Part shown: in pieces, positions 1 to 11,930 of the stretch | Position numbering within the stretch: position 1 is the first letter of the stretch | How the letters are laid out: every line of letters starts with the position of its first letter | Assembly: GCF_036669915.1 (NCBI RefSeq) | Contig: NC_089322.1 | Span: forward strand, 15,723,543-15,787,542 | From: Pocillopora verrucosa | Taxonomy: Eukaryota > Cnidaria > Anthozoa > Scleractinia > Pocilloporidae | Direction: 5' to 3' | DNA: 64,000 nt | Notes under the pieces: generated by a model | Database searches by the model: none | The model's input: only the letters and a program-made list of their open reading frames with translations | What the model was told of the DNA's origin: nothing | Program-made: the position numbers and the translations under genes

Positions 1-1535
1 CATGGCAACTTCAAACTGTGAAGGTAAGTTTTCACGAGCTTTCTGAGACTGTTTTTATCCCGGCATTGACCTTTGTCTGGATGAAGTGGGGGATCGCTTG
101 TTCGTGGAAGCTTTTACGAAATCTATATTTAAGAATTATAAACCCTGTGTTAAAGTTGATAAGTTTTCATTATCATTGAATAAAAACCTTGGCTCCTACG
201 TTTCAGAAGGTCAGTCATGATCAGAGAGATTTTTCATGAGCGTAAGATTACGTTTAACTGTCTTTGGCAATGTCTACTTCCATTTAGACAAACTGTTTGA
301 ATTCAGAATTCTGCCTTTGTAGCGTTTCCCAGTGCTATTGGCGGTGTGTCCAGTCTCATTGAAGACGAGAAGTTCGATTTTGACGTGCCACTCTCGCCAA
401 TTGATTTTGATGTTCGGTAAGTTACACTGCATGTGTGTATCAATTGTTGGTTATCAACCAGAAAGTACGTAAATAGCAATTGTTCCCACAAGATCGGTTG
501 AATTACAGTTGCTTACATGCCATGGCTCCAGCAGGAAATATGAAATATGTTTGTTATTTCTATGTTTTTCGACACACAAATGCGCGTTAGGTCTTAGACA
601 TATACCGGTGGTTGAAGGAGTATACAAAAGTACAAATTTTTCTCGAAGTCTCAATGTAAAAAGGAAGTCAAATTCCTTACAAGCTTTACTCTCCAACAAA
701 GCTCTAATATGAATGCAACCATTTGGCGGCAGGGGGGGAGGGGCATTGGGGCACTCAAATGAAAGGGGAAGGGATACTTGTCAGAGTGTGCAAAATCCCA
801 TTGCAGCTATGAATATCTTGAATTTTTTTTATAACATCAATACCTAAAGAAGTCACAGTAAACTGTTTCTATTTCAAAGTGGTCTCTTGTAGGAGTGAAA
901 AAAAGCTTGGCTTGTGCCAAGAGTTTTCTTCCTGAGGGACTTATTCTAAAATTTCCAATGATCATTCTCTTCTGTTTAGAAGTCTACCCTTCTTTCCAAG
1001 ACTAACCAGCAACCAGGCATGCTCCTCAATGAAGAAAAAACCCTCCTACTCAAAATTCTGCCTTCACCCAAGAGTTATCTTAAAATTATTTTACTGGTAT
1101 ATGCTTTTGAAGAACAACTTGCCAAAAAAGATGGAGGGCTGTATTAGAAAATATTGGCCATCAGTCGTGGCAGCATGGACCAAGGGCAGTAAGGTCTCTA
1201 CAAAGTTAGCTATTACTGGGCCAATATTTCCTGGTATGGCTCATGCAAGGGAGATTGATAAGAAGTTTATTGCATGGCACTCAGACCAAAGTTGTTTATT
1301 TTGGATTTTCCAGCTTTCACAAATAAAAGTGCAAGGATAATGACCTTTTTTTTACAAAATCTTGACCAATTAAAAAACCAATCAGAACACTCAGATTTAC
1401 CTCAAGACTACCTCACCATATAATAATACATAATGCTTTTTCTCCTTTTTTATCAGAGAGATAAATTAATCAGCTAGCAGTATTTCACCACAGTCAACAG
1501 AATTTCCAGATGACATGAACTTCCCTGTTAGTTGT
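1..1535 (+). pseudogene. Truncated duplicate of the 5' part of GTSE1
   Basis: This stretch is nearly base-for-base the same as 27600-29476, the start of the intact GTSE1 gene. Exon 1 (2-23) and exon 2 (323-416, encoding the EDEKFDFDVPLSP segment) keep the ATG, reading frame and GT/AG sites. Exon 3 should begin near 1460, but about 360 bases are missing: the acceptor and first few bases run straight into sequence that matches the region from about 29418. The deleted part encodes the EDEVFFGP motif. Homology ends near 1535 at a break with unrelated sequence. There is no continuation of the later GTSE1 exons downstream, so this is read as a non-functional segmental duplicate. Similarity of introns as well as exons shows it was copied as DNA, not through mRNA. 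Confidence 0.85.
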
Positions 1536-1664
1536 TAGAAAAGTTGTATTATTTGTTATCTAGCTTGTATACATTTCTTTACAGTGCAGGTGTAAACCTA
1601 AACTCAAGCAAAACTGAGAATTATCAGCTAAAATAGATTACTGTGATTTCGGTTTCCCCACTAT

Positions 1665-1876
1665 TTAACCCTTTAATCCCTAAGAGTGACAAGGTTCTAA
1701 TTTCTCCTTACAATATCACCCCTGAATAAAAGGTTTAAGTCAGGAGAATTAAGGAAATGATAAGCAACTAACAAAGCTCTGTGATGGTTTCACAAATTCT
1801 CCTTGGTAGAACCTGGGAAATGTATAGAGAACAGCATGGAGAATATGCATAATGATCTTAGGGTGTAAAGGGTTAA
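1665..1876. mobile_element. MITE of the TTAACCC family, copy 1
   Basis: About 212 bp bounded by a TTAACCCTTTAA start and an inverted AAAGGGTTAA end. Inner segments with TTCTCCTTA and its reverse complement resemble other copies in this window (2736, 3691, 30013, 33847, 53750). There is no coding capacity, which suggests a non-autonomous DNA element. Confidence 0.6.
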
Positions 1877-2042
1877 GAAAGTGAGGGAGGAGAGGGGTGT
1901 TTAATCAAGGGGGGCATTTGTTTGATATTAAGGACTAGGGGGTGGATGCTTACCAGTATTTGGGGGAGGGGAGGGAAGGGCACATATTAAAGCATGGACA
2001 CTAAATCAAGGAAATACAATTTGTATCTGAGGGAAACTATGA

Positions 2043-2330
<288 letters not shown>

Positions 2331-2735
2331 TAAGCACTTAAGAAAATAATTACGCCTCAGGTGGGAAATATTTGGATCATTGTCAATATCTAAGCAACTG
2401 TGCAGCTTTATCAGTACCTACTAATGAGATCTTGGGAGAGAAAATGTTAAAGTTACATCATAATTCAGGTTTATAGACATATATCAGGTATGTTGACATA
2501 AAATTAGCTTGCATATGTTTTAATTACACAAATTTCTCCTTTATTCAGGGTGAAAAAGTGTTTTACTTTGTTGAACCCTCTGAAGAAAATTTCACCAAGT
2601 ATGAAAAATAGGTTTCCTCTGCTCAGCAAAGCGAGGTGTTCTTTGGTGATATGGTGAAGAACTGCTACAAGTGTTCAGTAAAACCAGGCCAAACCATGTT
2701 TATCCCAACAGGTGTGTATGAAATGAAGCAGCCTG

Positions 2736-2945
2736 TTAACCCTTAACTCCCATGAAAGACCAAGACAGAAGTTCTCCTTACAATATCAATACAATATCAA
2801 CCAGAAAAGTGATGAGAATAAAGAACACTATCAATTTGGGGCTAATTAGTTGATCCAATACTAAATTCTCTGAATTAACATTATAGGGATTGTGTGGTTG
2901 ACAGTGAGGAGAATTGCAAATTTGGTCTGGGAATTAAAGGGTTAA
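2736..2945. mobile_element. MITE of the TTAACCC family, copy 2 (in a JmjC intron)
   Basis: A 210-bp element with a TTAACCCTTAACTCC start and an inverted AAAGGGTTAA end. Its interior closely matches the copy at 30013-30223, including the CAATATCAACCAGA and GACAGTGAG segments. It lies in the intron between the second and third JmjC exons. Confidence 0.6.
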
Positions 2946-3521
<576 letters not shown>

Positions 3522-3690
3522 TAAGTCCAATGCTTAAGATCTACCTAGTAATTCTCCCTTTTACCTTCTCTACATTTCTTTGGTGTTATATCACGGTAAA
3601 ACCTTCCCACTGATCCTCTGCCTCTTTTCGTCGCCTGTTTTCTGGATAATCTGTCTAATCTGAATTTTACGTCAATCATTTAGTTGTTGG

Positions 3691-3885
3691 TTAACTCCCT
3701 TAACTCCTAAGATCTAATTCTTAATTCTCCCCTCAAGCTGCTACACATTTTGATGTAAATTAGGGACAAGAATTTTGTGTTAGATCAACTTTAATCTGAT
3801 ACATTTTAGTATTCTCATTACCTGTGTGCCTGATAATGTATAGATATGGGGAGAAGTTACGTTTTAATCGCTTCTTGGGGATGAT
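3691..3885. mobile_element. MITE of the TTAACCC family, degraded copy 3
   Basis: Starts TTAACTCCCTTAACTCCTAAG and runs through a TTAGTATTCTCATTACCTG segment toward GGGGAGAAGTTACG. This is the order found in the copy at 33847-34055. The right end is less clear and lies just before the last JmjC exon. Confidence 0.4.
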
Positions 3886-4637
3886 GCGCATATTCTTGAA
3901 TATTCTCAGGGTTTATAAACTTGAAAGACAACTCAAGACTCCTGATAAATTCCTTCATCCGTGTTTTGAGACGGTAAACTTGGTATGCTGCCGTGTATTT
4001 ACTCGATAAGATAAAAGGTAAGGAAAGGATTTCTATGTGCAGTTTTGTTTTTTAGCACTCTTACGACCAGTTAGATGTCATTATCGACACTATCAGAAAA
4101 TAACGTAATTGCGAAACACGAAAAGTTTACCAAATGCACATATTAGCAATTAAGACCAAAGTAGAATGGTAAATCAACAGGATGCCCGTACTTGATTAAG
4201 CTTCATTTGTGTTCGGAAAGTCTTGAGTATTCATTTTGTTTCCTTTTATAGATTTCTGGGAACATTTCAATAGACCATTTTACGGGAGTTACTACATCAC
4301 GGGGGAGTTACTACATCACGGGCGACGAGCGGGGATAGAAAAAACGACCCAAATATGAGCGGTCAGCCGTGAAACAGCTTTTATAATTCATATAGAGACA
4401 TATAATTTGTTGTTCCAGAGACAATCGTTTTGTTAAGCCGAAATGTTAACAGTTTACTTCACAGTTTAAGCAATTTTTCAAAAGTGTTGATTGAACTCAT
4501 ATCTTTTACTGCTTTAATAAACAATGGAGGCTTCGGAGAGGGAGTCAGTGGCATTTGGAAAGGCACCAAGAATAATTATGTATATGGTTTGTAGCTAGCT
4601 CGACCTCGTAAAGCAAAACATAACTAACCTTTCTGAG

Positions 4638-6648
4638 GTGCAAAGGTCTCTTGATAAATATGTTCGGGAGGATCTATTTTTCGGCCATCCCGAGGAACGA
4701 AGGCCAAAGAAAACAAATAGGCGATACTACCCTTGTCGCCAGGACTTGCGAAACCACATTGCCAAGGCGATTTCAGCAGTGAAGTATTGCGATGACGACC
4801 AAGAAGCATTGGGTAAAAAAATAGAAGATTGGCAAACTAAGTCTCCCAAAAGCAGCTTCTTTTACCGTACCAGAGACGCTGTCATTAACGAAAAAGATGA
4901 ACCAAGACCTAGATCTCCTGAGGAAACCTTCCTCTTTGTACATCAAGAGCCATGGCAACAACGAATGCTTGAAAGATATGGTAGTGAACTGGCCCTGATG
5001 GACGCCAAGTACAAAACGACAAGGTACGCAATTCCACTTTTTTTCGTTTGTGTACATACCAACGTGGGATACAAGGTTGTGGCTGAATTCATATGTCAGT
5101 CCGAAGATCAAGCCTCTATAAGTGAAGCACTTGCCATAATCAAGGGATGGAACCCAGCGTGGAATCCGGCGTACTTCATGGTGGATTATTCCAATGCAGA
5201 AATCGCTGCCCTCGAACAACAATTCCCCAAAAGTTTGGTGTACATTTGTGATTTCCACAGATTACAAGCAATGCACCGCTGGTCCAAGTCAAAGAAGAAT
5301 GGCCTTTCGTCTGCTGAGCAAGAGATATTTTTAGAGCTTATGAAGAGCATCACCTATGCTAGCACAGTTGACAAATTCGAAAAGCGAGTGAATGCCTTGA
5401 AAGAATCCCGGCTTTATTAAGAAAAACCAAATGTTCAGAACTATCTAAACAACACGTGGCTATCATGCCAAGTTCGTTGGGCACAGGCTTTTCGAAAGCA
5501 GCAGGTGACAAACATAGTTAACACCAATAACGGCACTGAGGCGCAAAACAAGCTGTTCAAGTACGAATATCTGCCGAGATCAGTTGACAAATCGGTTTAT
5601 GGCATTGCAACGATGCTGGTAGAATCGTTCATTCCTGACTCGCACAGAAGATATTTGGAAAAGAACCTCAAGTTCAGCGATGCCTATGGAAGATATAATT
5701 CTAGAATACCGACTTATCTTCACAACCGACCACCACAGTTTGTTAAACACTGTTTGGACAGTAGATTTGCCGCTGGTGAATTCACTGAAGCCGACATCTC
5801 ATCCGTAAACTTTCAGAAAGGCCAATTCAGCGTGAAAAGCGCAGCCAACGTGAACAAAAAGGAGCTAGTGGATTTTTCCTATCCTAGTTGCACCTGTACC
5901 TCCTGGAAAAAAAGTAATTACCCTTGCAAACATTTCTTTGCAGTGTTTGCTCGCTACTCTCAGTGGCGATTTGAATCTCTACCCCATCAGTACAGGAGCA
6001 GTGTCTTCATCTCTCTTGATCTGGATCATTTGATTATAAATAAGCATGACAGTAATGCACAGAATTGACATACTTATGTAATTGCTGTATTTTGTTTGAC
6101 TCTGCAGTGCCGTTGCTGATCTCAAAACGGGATGGAATTGCAAGTCATGGCTATGTGTTGAACCACTACATTACACACAGACCGATAGCTATAACTGTGG
6201 TGTGATTGTATGTCTTGTGAGTAGCATAATCACTTGCTAAAGCTCACTTTAATAGGACTGCTTCCTGGTTTCGAATGTATTAAATTTCTCTTTGTTTGTT
6301 TTAAGTTTGCTCGGTGTTTATGTGAGGGGTTGGATATCAATGGAAGTTACGATGTGGACATGGAAAGGGAAAGAATAACGTCTGTCATATTTGGCTCGTG
6401 TTATGATGACCTTGATTGGTAAGTTTTGATGGTGTCAAATACCATTGTTTCTTAAACGCCGCAACACTCTCTTTGACGTCCCATATCTTTTGTTCAATTA
6501 TAGGAGAAATACCGCGGTCTGTAAGATTTGCAAAGACGACGATGGAGAGGATTGGCTTGGGTGCGATAGCTGCAGCCAGTTTTTCCATGCAAGTTGTCTG
6601 GATGTGCCTTTCGCGGAGACGCTTACGCAACATTTCACCTGCCCTTAG
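4638..6648 (+). pseudogene. MULE transposase with SWIM, Ulp1-like and PHD parts, disabled
   Basis: The first coding block, 4638-6068, is one reading frame broken by TAA at 5418-5420. It shows MULE catalytic landmarks: LMDAKYKTTRY (first Asp), YFMVDYSNAEI (second Asp) and the CDFHRLQ signature between Asp and Glu, followed by a SWIM zinc finger (CTCTSWKKSNYPCKHFF). Downstream exons with matching phases follow: about 6106-6216 and 6306-6418 encode an Ulp1/C48 protease tail (HYTQTDSYNCGVIVCL then FARCLCEG), and 6504-6648 encodes a PHD finger (CKICKDDDGEDWLGCDSC...FFHASCL). The protease segment that should carry the catalytic His is missing, the PHD ends at FTCP before its last Cys, and a stop splits the transposase. 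The true start is unclear; an ATG at 4524 is a candidate. Confidence 0.75.
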
Positions 6649-7659
6649 GGTGGCTTCTTGTCAGCACAAGTAGAGTTTAAATTTTAAAGCTGACTATAAC
6701 AACGAACCAGATGATGAACTTAATGTCATGTACAGACCTTAATTTGCAAGATAAGAAATACAGTCCTTGGTAGTCAATTAAGATAGATTTTCACGAGCGT
6801 CAATGGTGCAGAATCGTAACTTGATGGAGCCAACAGTGGACAACATCCCAGAATTCAAACTTTGTGATTTTTTTCTCGGCTTAAACGCTAAGTCAGTTGT
6901 TCAATTGAATAGGAAGAAAAACATTTCGAACGGAAAACAGTATTATTTGCACGTGTGGATCTTTTGAGAAAAGGTCTCCTAAACGAGTGGTCTTGATTGT
7001 AAATATTTAAGGAATGGTAAATACATTAGCCTTAACATGGCTGTTTCTCGAAGCTCAGTGTTTTCCTACTTGCCTTTTCTCCACGTGAATTGGGGGCGAT
7101 TGAATAGATATAATATGCAGTAAAAGAACTTCAGCTGATAGAAATTTTAAATTTCTCATCTTAGGCTGTGGATACAAAATTCAAGTGAAAAGGAAGCCAA
7201 CTGTGACTAATGCTTTGAACAAGTCAAGATACGTTTTTTTCGTCACACAACAAGTTACATAACGTGAATATCATTCTTCTTGATGCCTTTCCCGGTGTCA
7301 CCAATGCCTTTCCCGATGCCTCCGTTGGTTAATAGAGCATTAAAAGTATTGTTCCAGTTAAAGCTTGAGGAAAATTGCTTAACTTTTTAAGTAGCGAAGT
7401 ATAACTTGGTAACATTTCGGCTTTACAACACGATTGTTTTCTGCAACTACAAAACGTACATTTAATTCTTCTTGGTACCTTTCGGATGCCACCGATGCCT
7501 TCATGGTTTATTAAAGCAGTAAAAGATATATGTACAATCAGCACTTTTGAATTGCTTAACATTTTATTTAGCGAAGTAAACTGTTTACACTTCGGCTTTA
7601 CAACACGATTGTTTCCTGATACTACAAATGATCTGTCTATATATGAAGCATGAAAGTTA
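6649..7659. other. Non-coding 3' part of the MULE with a two-unit subterminal repeat
   Basis: No coding region is supported. Two diverged direct copies share GCTTAAC, TAGCGAAGTA and TTCGGCTTTACAACACGATT. One lies near 7370-7450 and the other near 7550-7630, with related GATGCC-rich sequence before each. Subterminal repeats of this kind are common transposase-binding regions in DNA transposons; that role here is inference. Confidence 0.5.
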
Positions 7660-7848
7660 TTTCACCGCTGACCACTCGTATTTGGGTCGTTTTTTCTATC
7701 CCCGCTCGCCATTTTACAGTTCCCGACGCCATATTGGATTAGTAACCGCGCACACATGACAACGAGGCTGGGGTGACTCGTGTAAAATGTCTGCGAGTGA
7801 TTTTGGTGAAAATTCGCACGTGGGTAGTAAAATTGTTTGATTTTTATG

Positions 7849-8150
7849 GAAATGGATGGCCCTAGCCGAAATCTCGACAAAGGTAATTCTTCTTCTAAAA
7901 AAAAGGAAAGCAGTGTGCCGCTTTTTGCTGTTCAAGTACATTTTATGGTCCTAATTGTTTGCCTACGAGCTTGCACTTCTTCAAGTTTCCGAAGGATACG
8001 AACAGAAGACGCCGATGGTGCAATCTCATCAAACGTCAGCATGGGAAAGATGGCTTTTTCGTGACAAATTCAACGGTGGTTTGCTCAGAACACTTTCGAA
8101 AAAAAGACATACGGAAAACTTTAACAGGCCGCTGGGAATTAGAGTCAGGT
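7849..8150 (+). pseudogene. THAP-domain remnant, left arm of the palindrome
   Basis: Translation from about 7905 gives KQCAAFCCSSTFYGPNC, then LPTSLHFFKFPKDTNRRRRW and STVVCSEHFRKKDI. This fits the THAP zinc finger (C2CH) with its FxFP segment and C-x2-H pair. The upstream peptide MDGPSRNLDKGNSSSKKK is in another frame, joined through a run of eight A bases, so one base is missing or gained there. No transposase catalytic part follows. The same sequence with the same A-run is present in the right arm, so the frameshift predates the inverted duplication. Confidence 0.65.
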
Positions 8151-8689
8151 TTGTCTTCAAAAGACTATATTCATCTATCACTACATTTTTTGCTGATCAC
8201 CCTAATGTTGATGTCACTACCACATTGTTTTTATCGGATATTATGTTTATTGGTTGCTCTACTTCGACTTATATTTGAATAAAATATACGAATAAAGGCC
8301 ACCAAAATTAAAAGACTTGATGCGTGCCTCTTTATTTTGTCTTGGACCCAAATTTATTAACCTAAATGAACCCGAATGATCATATGCCTCACAAATTGTC
8401 AAAGTCTGTGCCTTATTGACAAACTTTCTTCCTCCATTACTAAAGTCAACTTATCAACGGTAGTTTAATTGAAATACTCCAACCCACAGACAAAAAAAGG
8501 TTACAAGGACGTTATATAATTTAACCCTTTCACTCGCAGGATCCCTTTAGTTACTCTTCCCACTTTCTGCTTTACATTTCATGTAAACTGGGATGGTTCA
8601 GAACCTGGAAATACATGAAACAACAACATTCGGGTTCATTTAGGTTAATAAATTTGGGTCCAAGACAATGTAGTGATAGATGAATATAG

Positions 8690-9002
8690 TCTTTTGAAGA
8701 CAAACCTGACTCTAATTCCCAGCGGCCTGTTAAAGTTTTCCGTATGTCTTCTTTTCGAAAATGTTCTGAGCAAACCACCGTTGAATTTGTCAAGAAAAAG
8801 CCATCTTTCCCATGCTGACGTTTGATGAGATTGCATCATCGGCGTCTTCTGTTCGTATCCTTCGGAAACTTGAAGAAGTGCAAGCTCGTAGGCAAACAAT
8901 TAGGACCATAACATGTATTTGAACAGCAAAAAGCGGCACACTGCTTTCCTTTTTTTTAGAAGAAGAATTACCTTTGTCGAGATTTCGGCTAGGGCCATCC
9001 AT
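8690..9002 (-). pseudogene. THAP-domain remnant, right arm of the palindrome
   Basis: Reverse-strand copy of the left-arm THAP fragment, with the peptides MDGPSRNLDKGNSSSKKK and NSTVVCSEHFRKEDI. Differences from the left arm are few (for example RKEDI against RKKDI), showing that the arms separated recently. It is non-functional for the same reasons. Confidence 0.65.
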
Positions 9003-9161
9003 TTCGATAAAAATCGAACAATTTTATTACCCACGTGCGAATTTTCACCAAAATCACTCGCAGAGATTTTACACGAGTCAACCCCAGCCTCGTTGTCATG
9101 TGTGCGCGGTTACTAATCCAATATGGCGTCGGGAACTGTAAAATGGTCTATTCCGCCATGA

Positions 9162-9652
9162 CTATTATTGCGCAAGATGATCATCTCACAGCTGGAGCTT
9201 GGGCCGCCTGTGTTTCACCCTGACAAATTTGACGTGAAAATAAGTCAATTGAAAGAAATGCTATTTCAGTTGCTGAAAACCTGCCATTGGAAAACTGAAC
9301 GATTTTTATTACTTTTCCTCGTCTGTTGAGATTAAAGCAAATTATTATTCTGTTTTCTCAGGATTCGTGGCCTTATTTTCATGCCTGACAGGTTTCAATA
9401 GAAATAAATTTTCTGGACAAATCTTTTTGACAATAGCCTTTGAATATAGACTATGACGTTTGTCGGCCACTCCTTAAACTGTGTGGCAGTTCACAAGTGC
9501 GTTTCAAGTGCGTCGTTCTAAGCAGCGGCAAGGTTTACGGATATCTACATAAATCTGTATGGTTTCATTTTTCAGTAAAGACAGTTGAAGAGTCAAGGTT
9601 TCCCAGAGGTTTTAGATAGCATAGCAACCAAAGGAAGTTAACGTCGCTGGAT
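9162..9652. other. Intergenic sequence, nothing identified
   Basis: AT-rich sequence with no supported exon, RNA gene or repeat that I can see. Confidence 0.4.
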
Positions 9653-9962
9653 AATATAAGGTATGTCGTCCAAGAGTAGAGATGTAAATTTAAATTATGA
9701 TGGCTTACTATTTTAATAATGAGTTTCAAATGTTAATAAGTTTTCTCAAGTGCGGGTAAGCTTCGGCATCTCGATGTTTAAACTTTACATAAATTGCTCT
9801 CATTCTATAATATAAGGTATGTCGTCCAAGGATAGAGATATAAATTTAAATTATGATGGCTTACTATTTTCATAATGAGTTTCAAATGTTAATAAGTTTT
9901 CTCAAGCGCGGGTAAGCTTCGGCATCTAGATGTTTAAACTTTACATAAATTGCTCTCATTCT
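9653..9962. repeat. Two tandem copies of a 155-bp repeat
   Basis: The unit starting TAATATAAGGTATGTCGTCC occurs at 9653 and again at 9808, a period of 155 bp, with only a few base differences. Both units contain GCGGGTAAGCTTCGGCATCT and end near CTCTCATTCTAT. A third copy lies at 11399-11552. Confidence 0.85.
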
Positions 9963-9966
9963 ATAT

Positions 9967-11398
9967 TTAACAAATAGAGAAGCCTTGACTGTGCTCTGTT
10001 CTGTTATAAAGCACGCAGGAAGCGGCTAGAGCACGAAAGAAGTGTAGGGAGAAACACGAGACGTAGTCGAGTGTTTCTTCCCACTTCATCCCTTGTTAGA
10101 ATGGTTCAAATAATCTGATTGGCTGTACAAGACTAATGCTGTCAAAAGTGTCAAACCATCAAAGTTCACATTCTACGATAGTTTACAAACTAAAATAGTT
10201 CAGCAAGTCGAATTTAACACTTTTGCCTGAAGTTTTTAAGTCTCTAATACAGAATCTTGAAGTGAAATGTTCAGTTAACTTCAGCCGAATTATGGCTCAT
10301 AAAAACACGCGAGTTTTTTCCACATGACAAGGTAGAAAACAAACTGTTCAAGGCGAGTGTTTTTTGAATGAACGACAGCCGAATTCACCGGAACATGAAG
10401 ATCGCTCGTGATGACAGCGCCGCAAAACTCGGCTGCAGTGACTGATGTGAATTGCCACTCAAGGTATCGGAAAGGATATCAGAGCAAGCTCTTATTTTTT
10501 CCCTCGAAGGGCGGCCGATGTAGTTTCCGAGGCTAGCTTTACTGTGATGACCGGAGATCGCCATGATGAGCGAGCCGCAATGAACTTCAGCATGATCATA
10601 TTCGCTCAGACACCGTCATGATTAGTATGAATTTTAACAATTATGCCAGTCTGGTTATATTTTTCATCATTTCTGTTTTGTTCTGTTTTGTTTTTGAACA
10701 CTGAACTTTATATACTATACGAGTGTTAGCTGTGTTTGATTTTTATTACCGTACGTAAGCTTGCAATCTAACTGAGCGTGAAAATCTTTAAAACTCGGAA
10801 TGTTTATTTTGTTTTTCCTTTGAGGATTTTCGTATCTGCTCACGTTTTAATAACGTAAATTACGGCGCCTGGTATGTTTACAAACCTTTGTTTGATTCTT
10901 CTGTTGCTACTTGCCGGCTCGCTTCAGTTCCGAAATTTCACTTTCAATTATCGGAAAAAAGCTAAAAAGAAGTCCCGGAAAAGGTCGAACATAGTACAAT
11001 TGGCAGATGGCGTGACAGCTGTAGCTCAGCTCTATGCTCTATACTCATAGAGCACGCTCTTTCAACCAATGACAGCGCGCGTTATATCCGAACTTTATTA
11101 TAATATAAAATAATTCAAATAATACGCGCGCTCTGATTGGCCATAAAACTATTTTACATGAGCGTATGTAAACACGGTTTTCGTTCCTCTTTCTTTAGTT
11201 ATTTTATAAAAGAAGTGTAAAATGGTTTCCGTGCTTACATAGCTTGATGTAAACACTTGGGAAGTTGGGAGAACACTCGATAAGCTGGAAACCACTCCAC
11301 TTCGCGTCGTGGTTTCCTACGCTTATCTCGTGTTCTCCCAACCTCCCGCGTGTTTACATCAGGCTATGTAAACACGGAAACCATTTTACATTTCTTCA
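9967..11398. mobile_element. Probable inserted element with foldbacks, between repeat copies
   Basis: This 1.4-kb block separates the second and third copies of the 155-bp repeat. It has a small inverted repeat near 10041-10092 (GAAGTGTAGGGAGAAACAC against GTGTTTCTTCCCACTTC) and a larger one at 11211-11395 with arms of about 88 bp. Phrases such as GTAAAATGGTTTCCGTG and CGCGCTCTGATTGGCC look like those of abundant non-autonomous elements. No coding region is supported. The boundaries are inferred from the repeat copies on each side. Confidence 0.4.
11211..11395. repeat. Inverted repeat (foldback), about 88-bp arms
   Basis: The left arm reads AGTGTAAAATGGTTTCCGTG and continues through GATGTAAACAC and GGGAGAACAC. 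The right arm is its imperfect reverse complement, ending CACGGAAACCATTTTACATT. The loop is about 10 bp around CTTCGCGTC. Confidence 0.7.
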
Positions 11399-11552
11399 AT
11401 ATAAGGTATGTCGTCCAAGAATAGAGATATAAATTTAAATTATGATGGCTTACTATTTTCATAATGAGTTTCAAATGTTAATACGTTTTCTCAAGCGCGG
11501 GTAAGCTTCGGCATCTAGATGTTTAAACTTAAAATAAATTGCCTCTCATTCT
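11399..11552. repeat. Third, separated copy of the 155-bp repeat
   Basis: Begins ATATAAGGTATGTCGTCC and includes GCGGGTAAGCTTCGGCATCT, matching 9808-9962 most closely (both share GCATCTAGATG where the first unit has CTCGATG). Confidence 0.8.
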
Positions 11553-11930
11553 CATTGCAGTAACTTCCTTGCGTTCTCTGATTTCTTCAAAGCGGAATTC
11601 TCGATTCGTAAGAAGATAAAAAAGATACTGCTTTATAGGAATTTTGAAATGTTCTGCTCGTTCGCCGGCGGGTCAAGAGGCGTTCATATGTCTCCAATTC
11701 GCCTGCAATTACTAATGTCATCTGTTTGATCTGAAATTTTGTACAGATCATCTGCATAGAGAGAAGGAGACATCTTAGTCGTGACGGAGAGTGTATGAAG
11801 CGTGTTCAGTCAAGCTTTTTGACAAAACTGGTCTGGAATAACCTTGTAGTATAAAGAACGTTTCAAAGCGAGAAGGACTGAAACTTGAATTCTCATCGTT
11901 CACTTGATCAGGATCATCAGGATACAGAGG

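Larger units (their letters stand above)
4284..7708 (+). mobile_element. Mutator-like (MULE) DNA transposon
   Basis: Inverted repeats of 49 bp with 3 mismatches lie at 4326-4374 and 7660-7708. Their shared core includes CGAGCGGGGATAGAAAAAAC and then GACCCAAATA. The repeat CCATTTTAC occurs at 4275-4283 and at 7709-7717, as expected for a 9-bp target duplication of the Mutator class. Between them lies a MULE transposase gene. The left end has 42 extra bases outside the inverted repeat, containing a direct repeat of GGGAGTTACTACATCACG, so the exact left boundary is less certain than the right. Confidence 0.8.
4269..9161. mobile_element. Palindromic THAP-carrying element, split by a Mutator-like insertion
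   Basis: The outer ends are an inverted pair, AATAGACCATTTTAC at 4269-4283 and GTAAAATGGTCTATT at 9147-9161. The left arm resumes at 7709, runs to about 8187 and then from 8338 to 8377. It is the reverse complement of about 8633-9161, so the element is a giant foldback with arms of roughly 500 bp and a loop near 8378-8632. About 150 bp at 8188-8337 interrupt the left arm only. Each arm carries the same THAP-like coding remnant. The long intact palindrome suggests a recent inverted duplication of a THAP DNA transposon end. Confidence 0.75.

Noticed and set aside
2609..2611. Read-through of TAG in the JmjC exon as a special amino acid
   Set aside because: The family has Trp (TGG) here and a second frameshift lies downstream, so a nonsense mutation is simpler.
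4773..5258. 161-codon open frame on the minus strand
   Set aside because: Antisense shadow of the MULE transposase.
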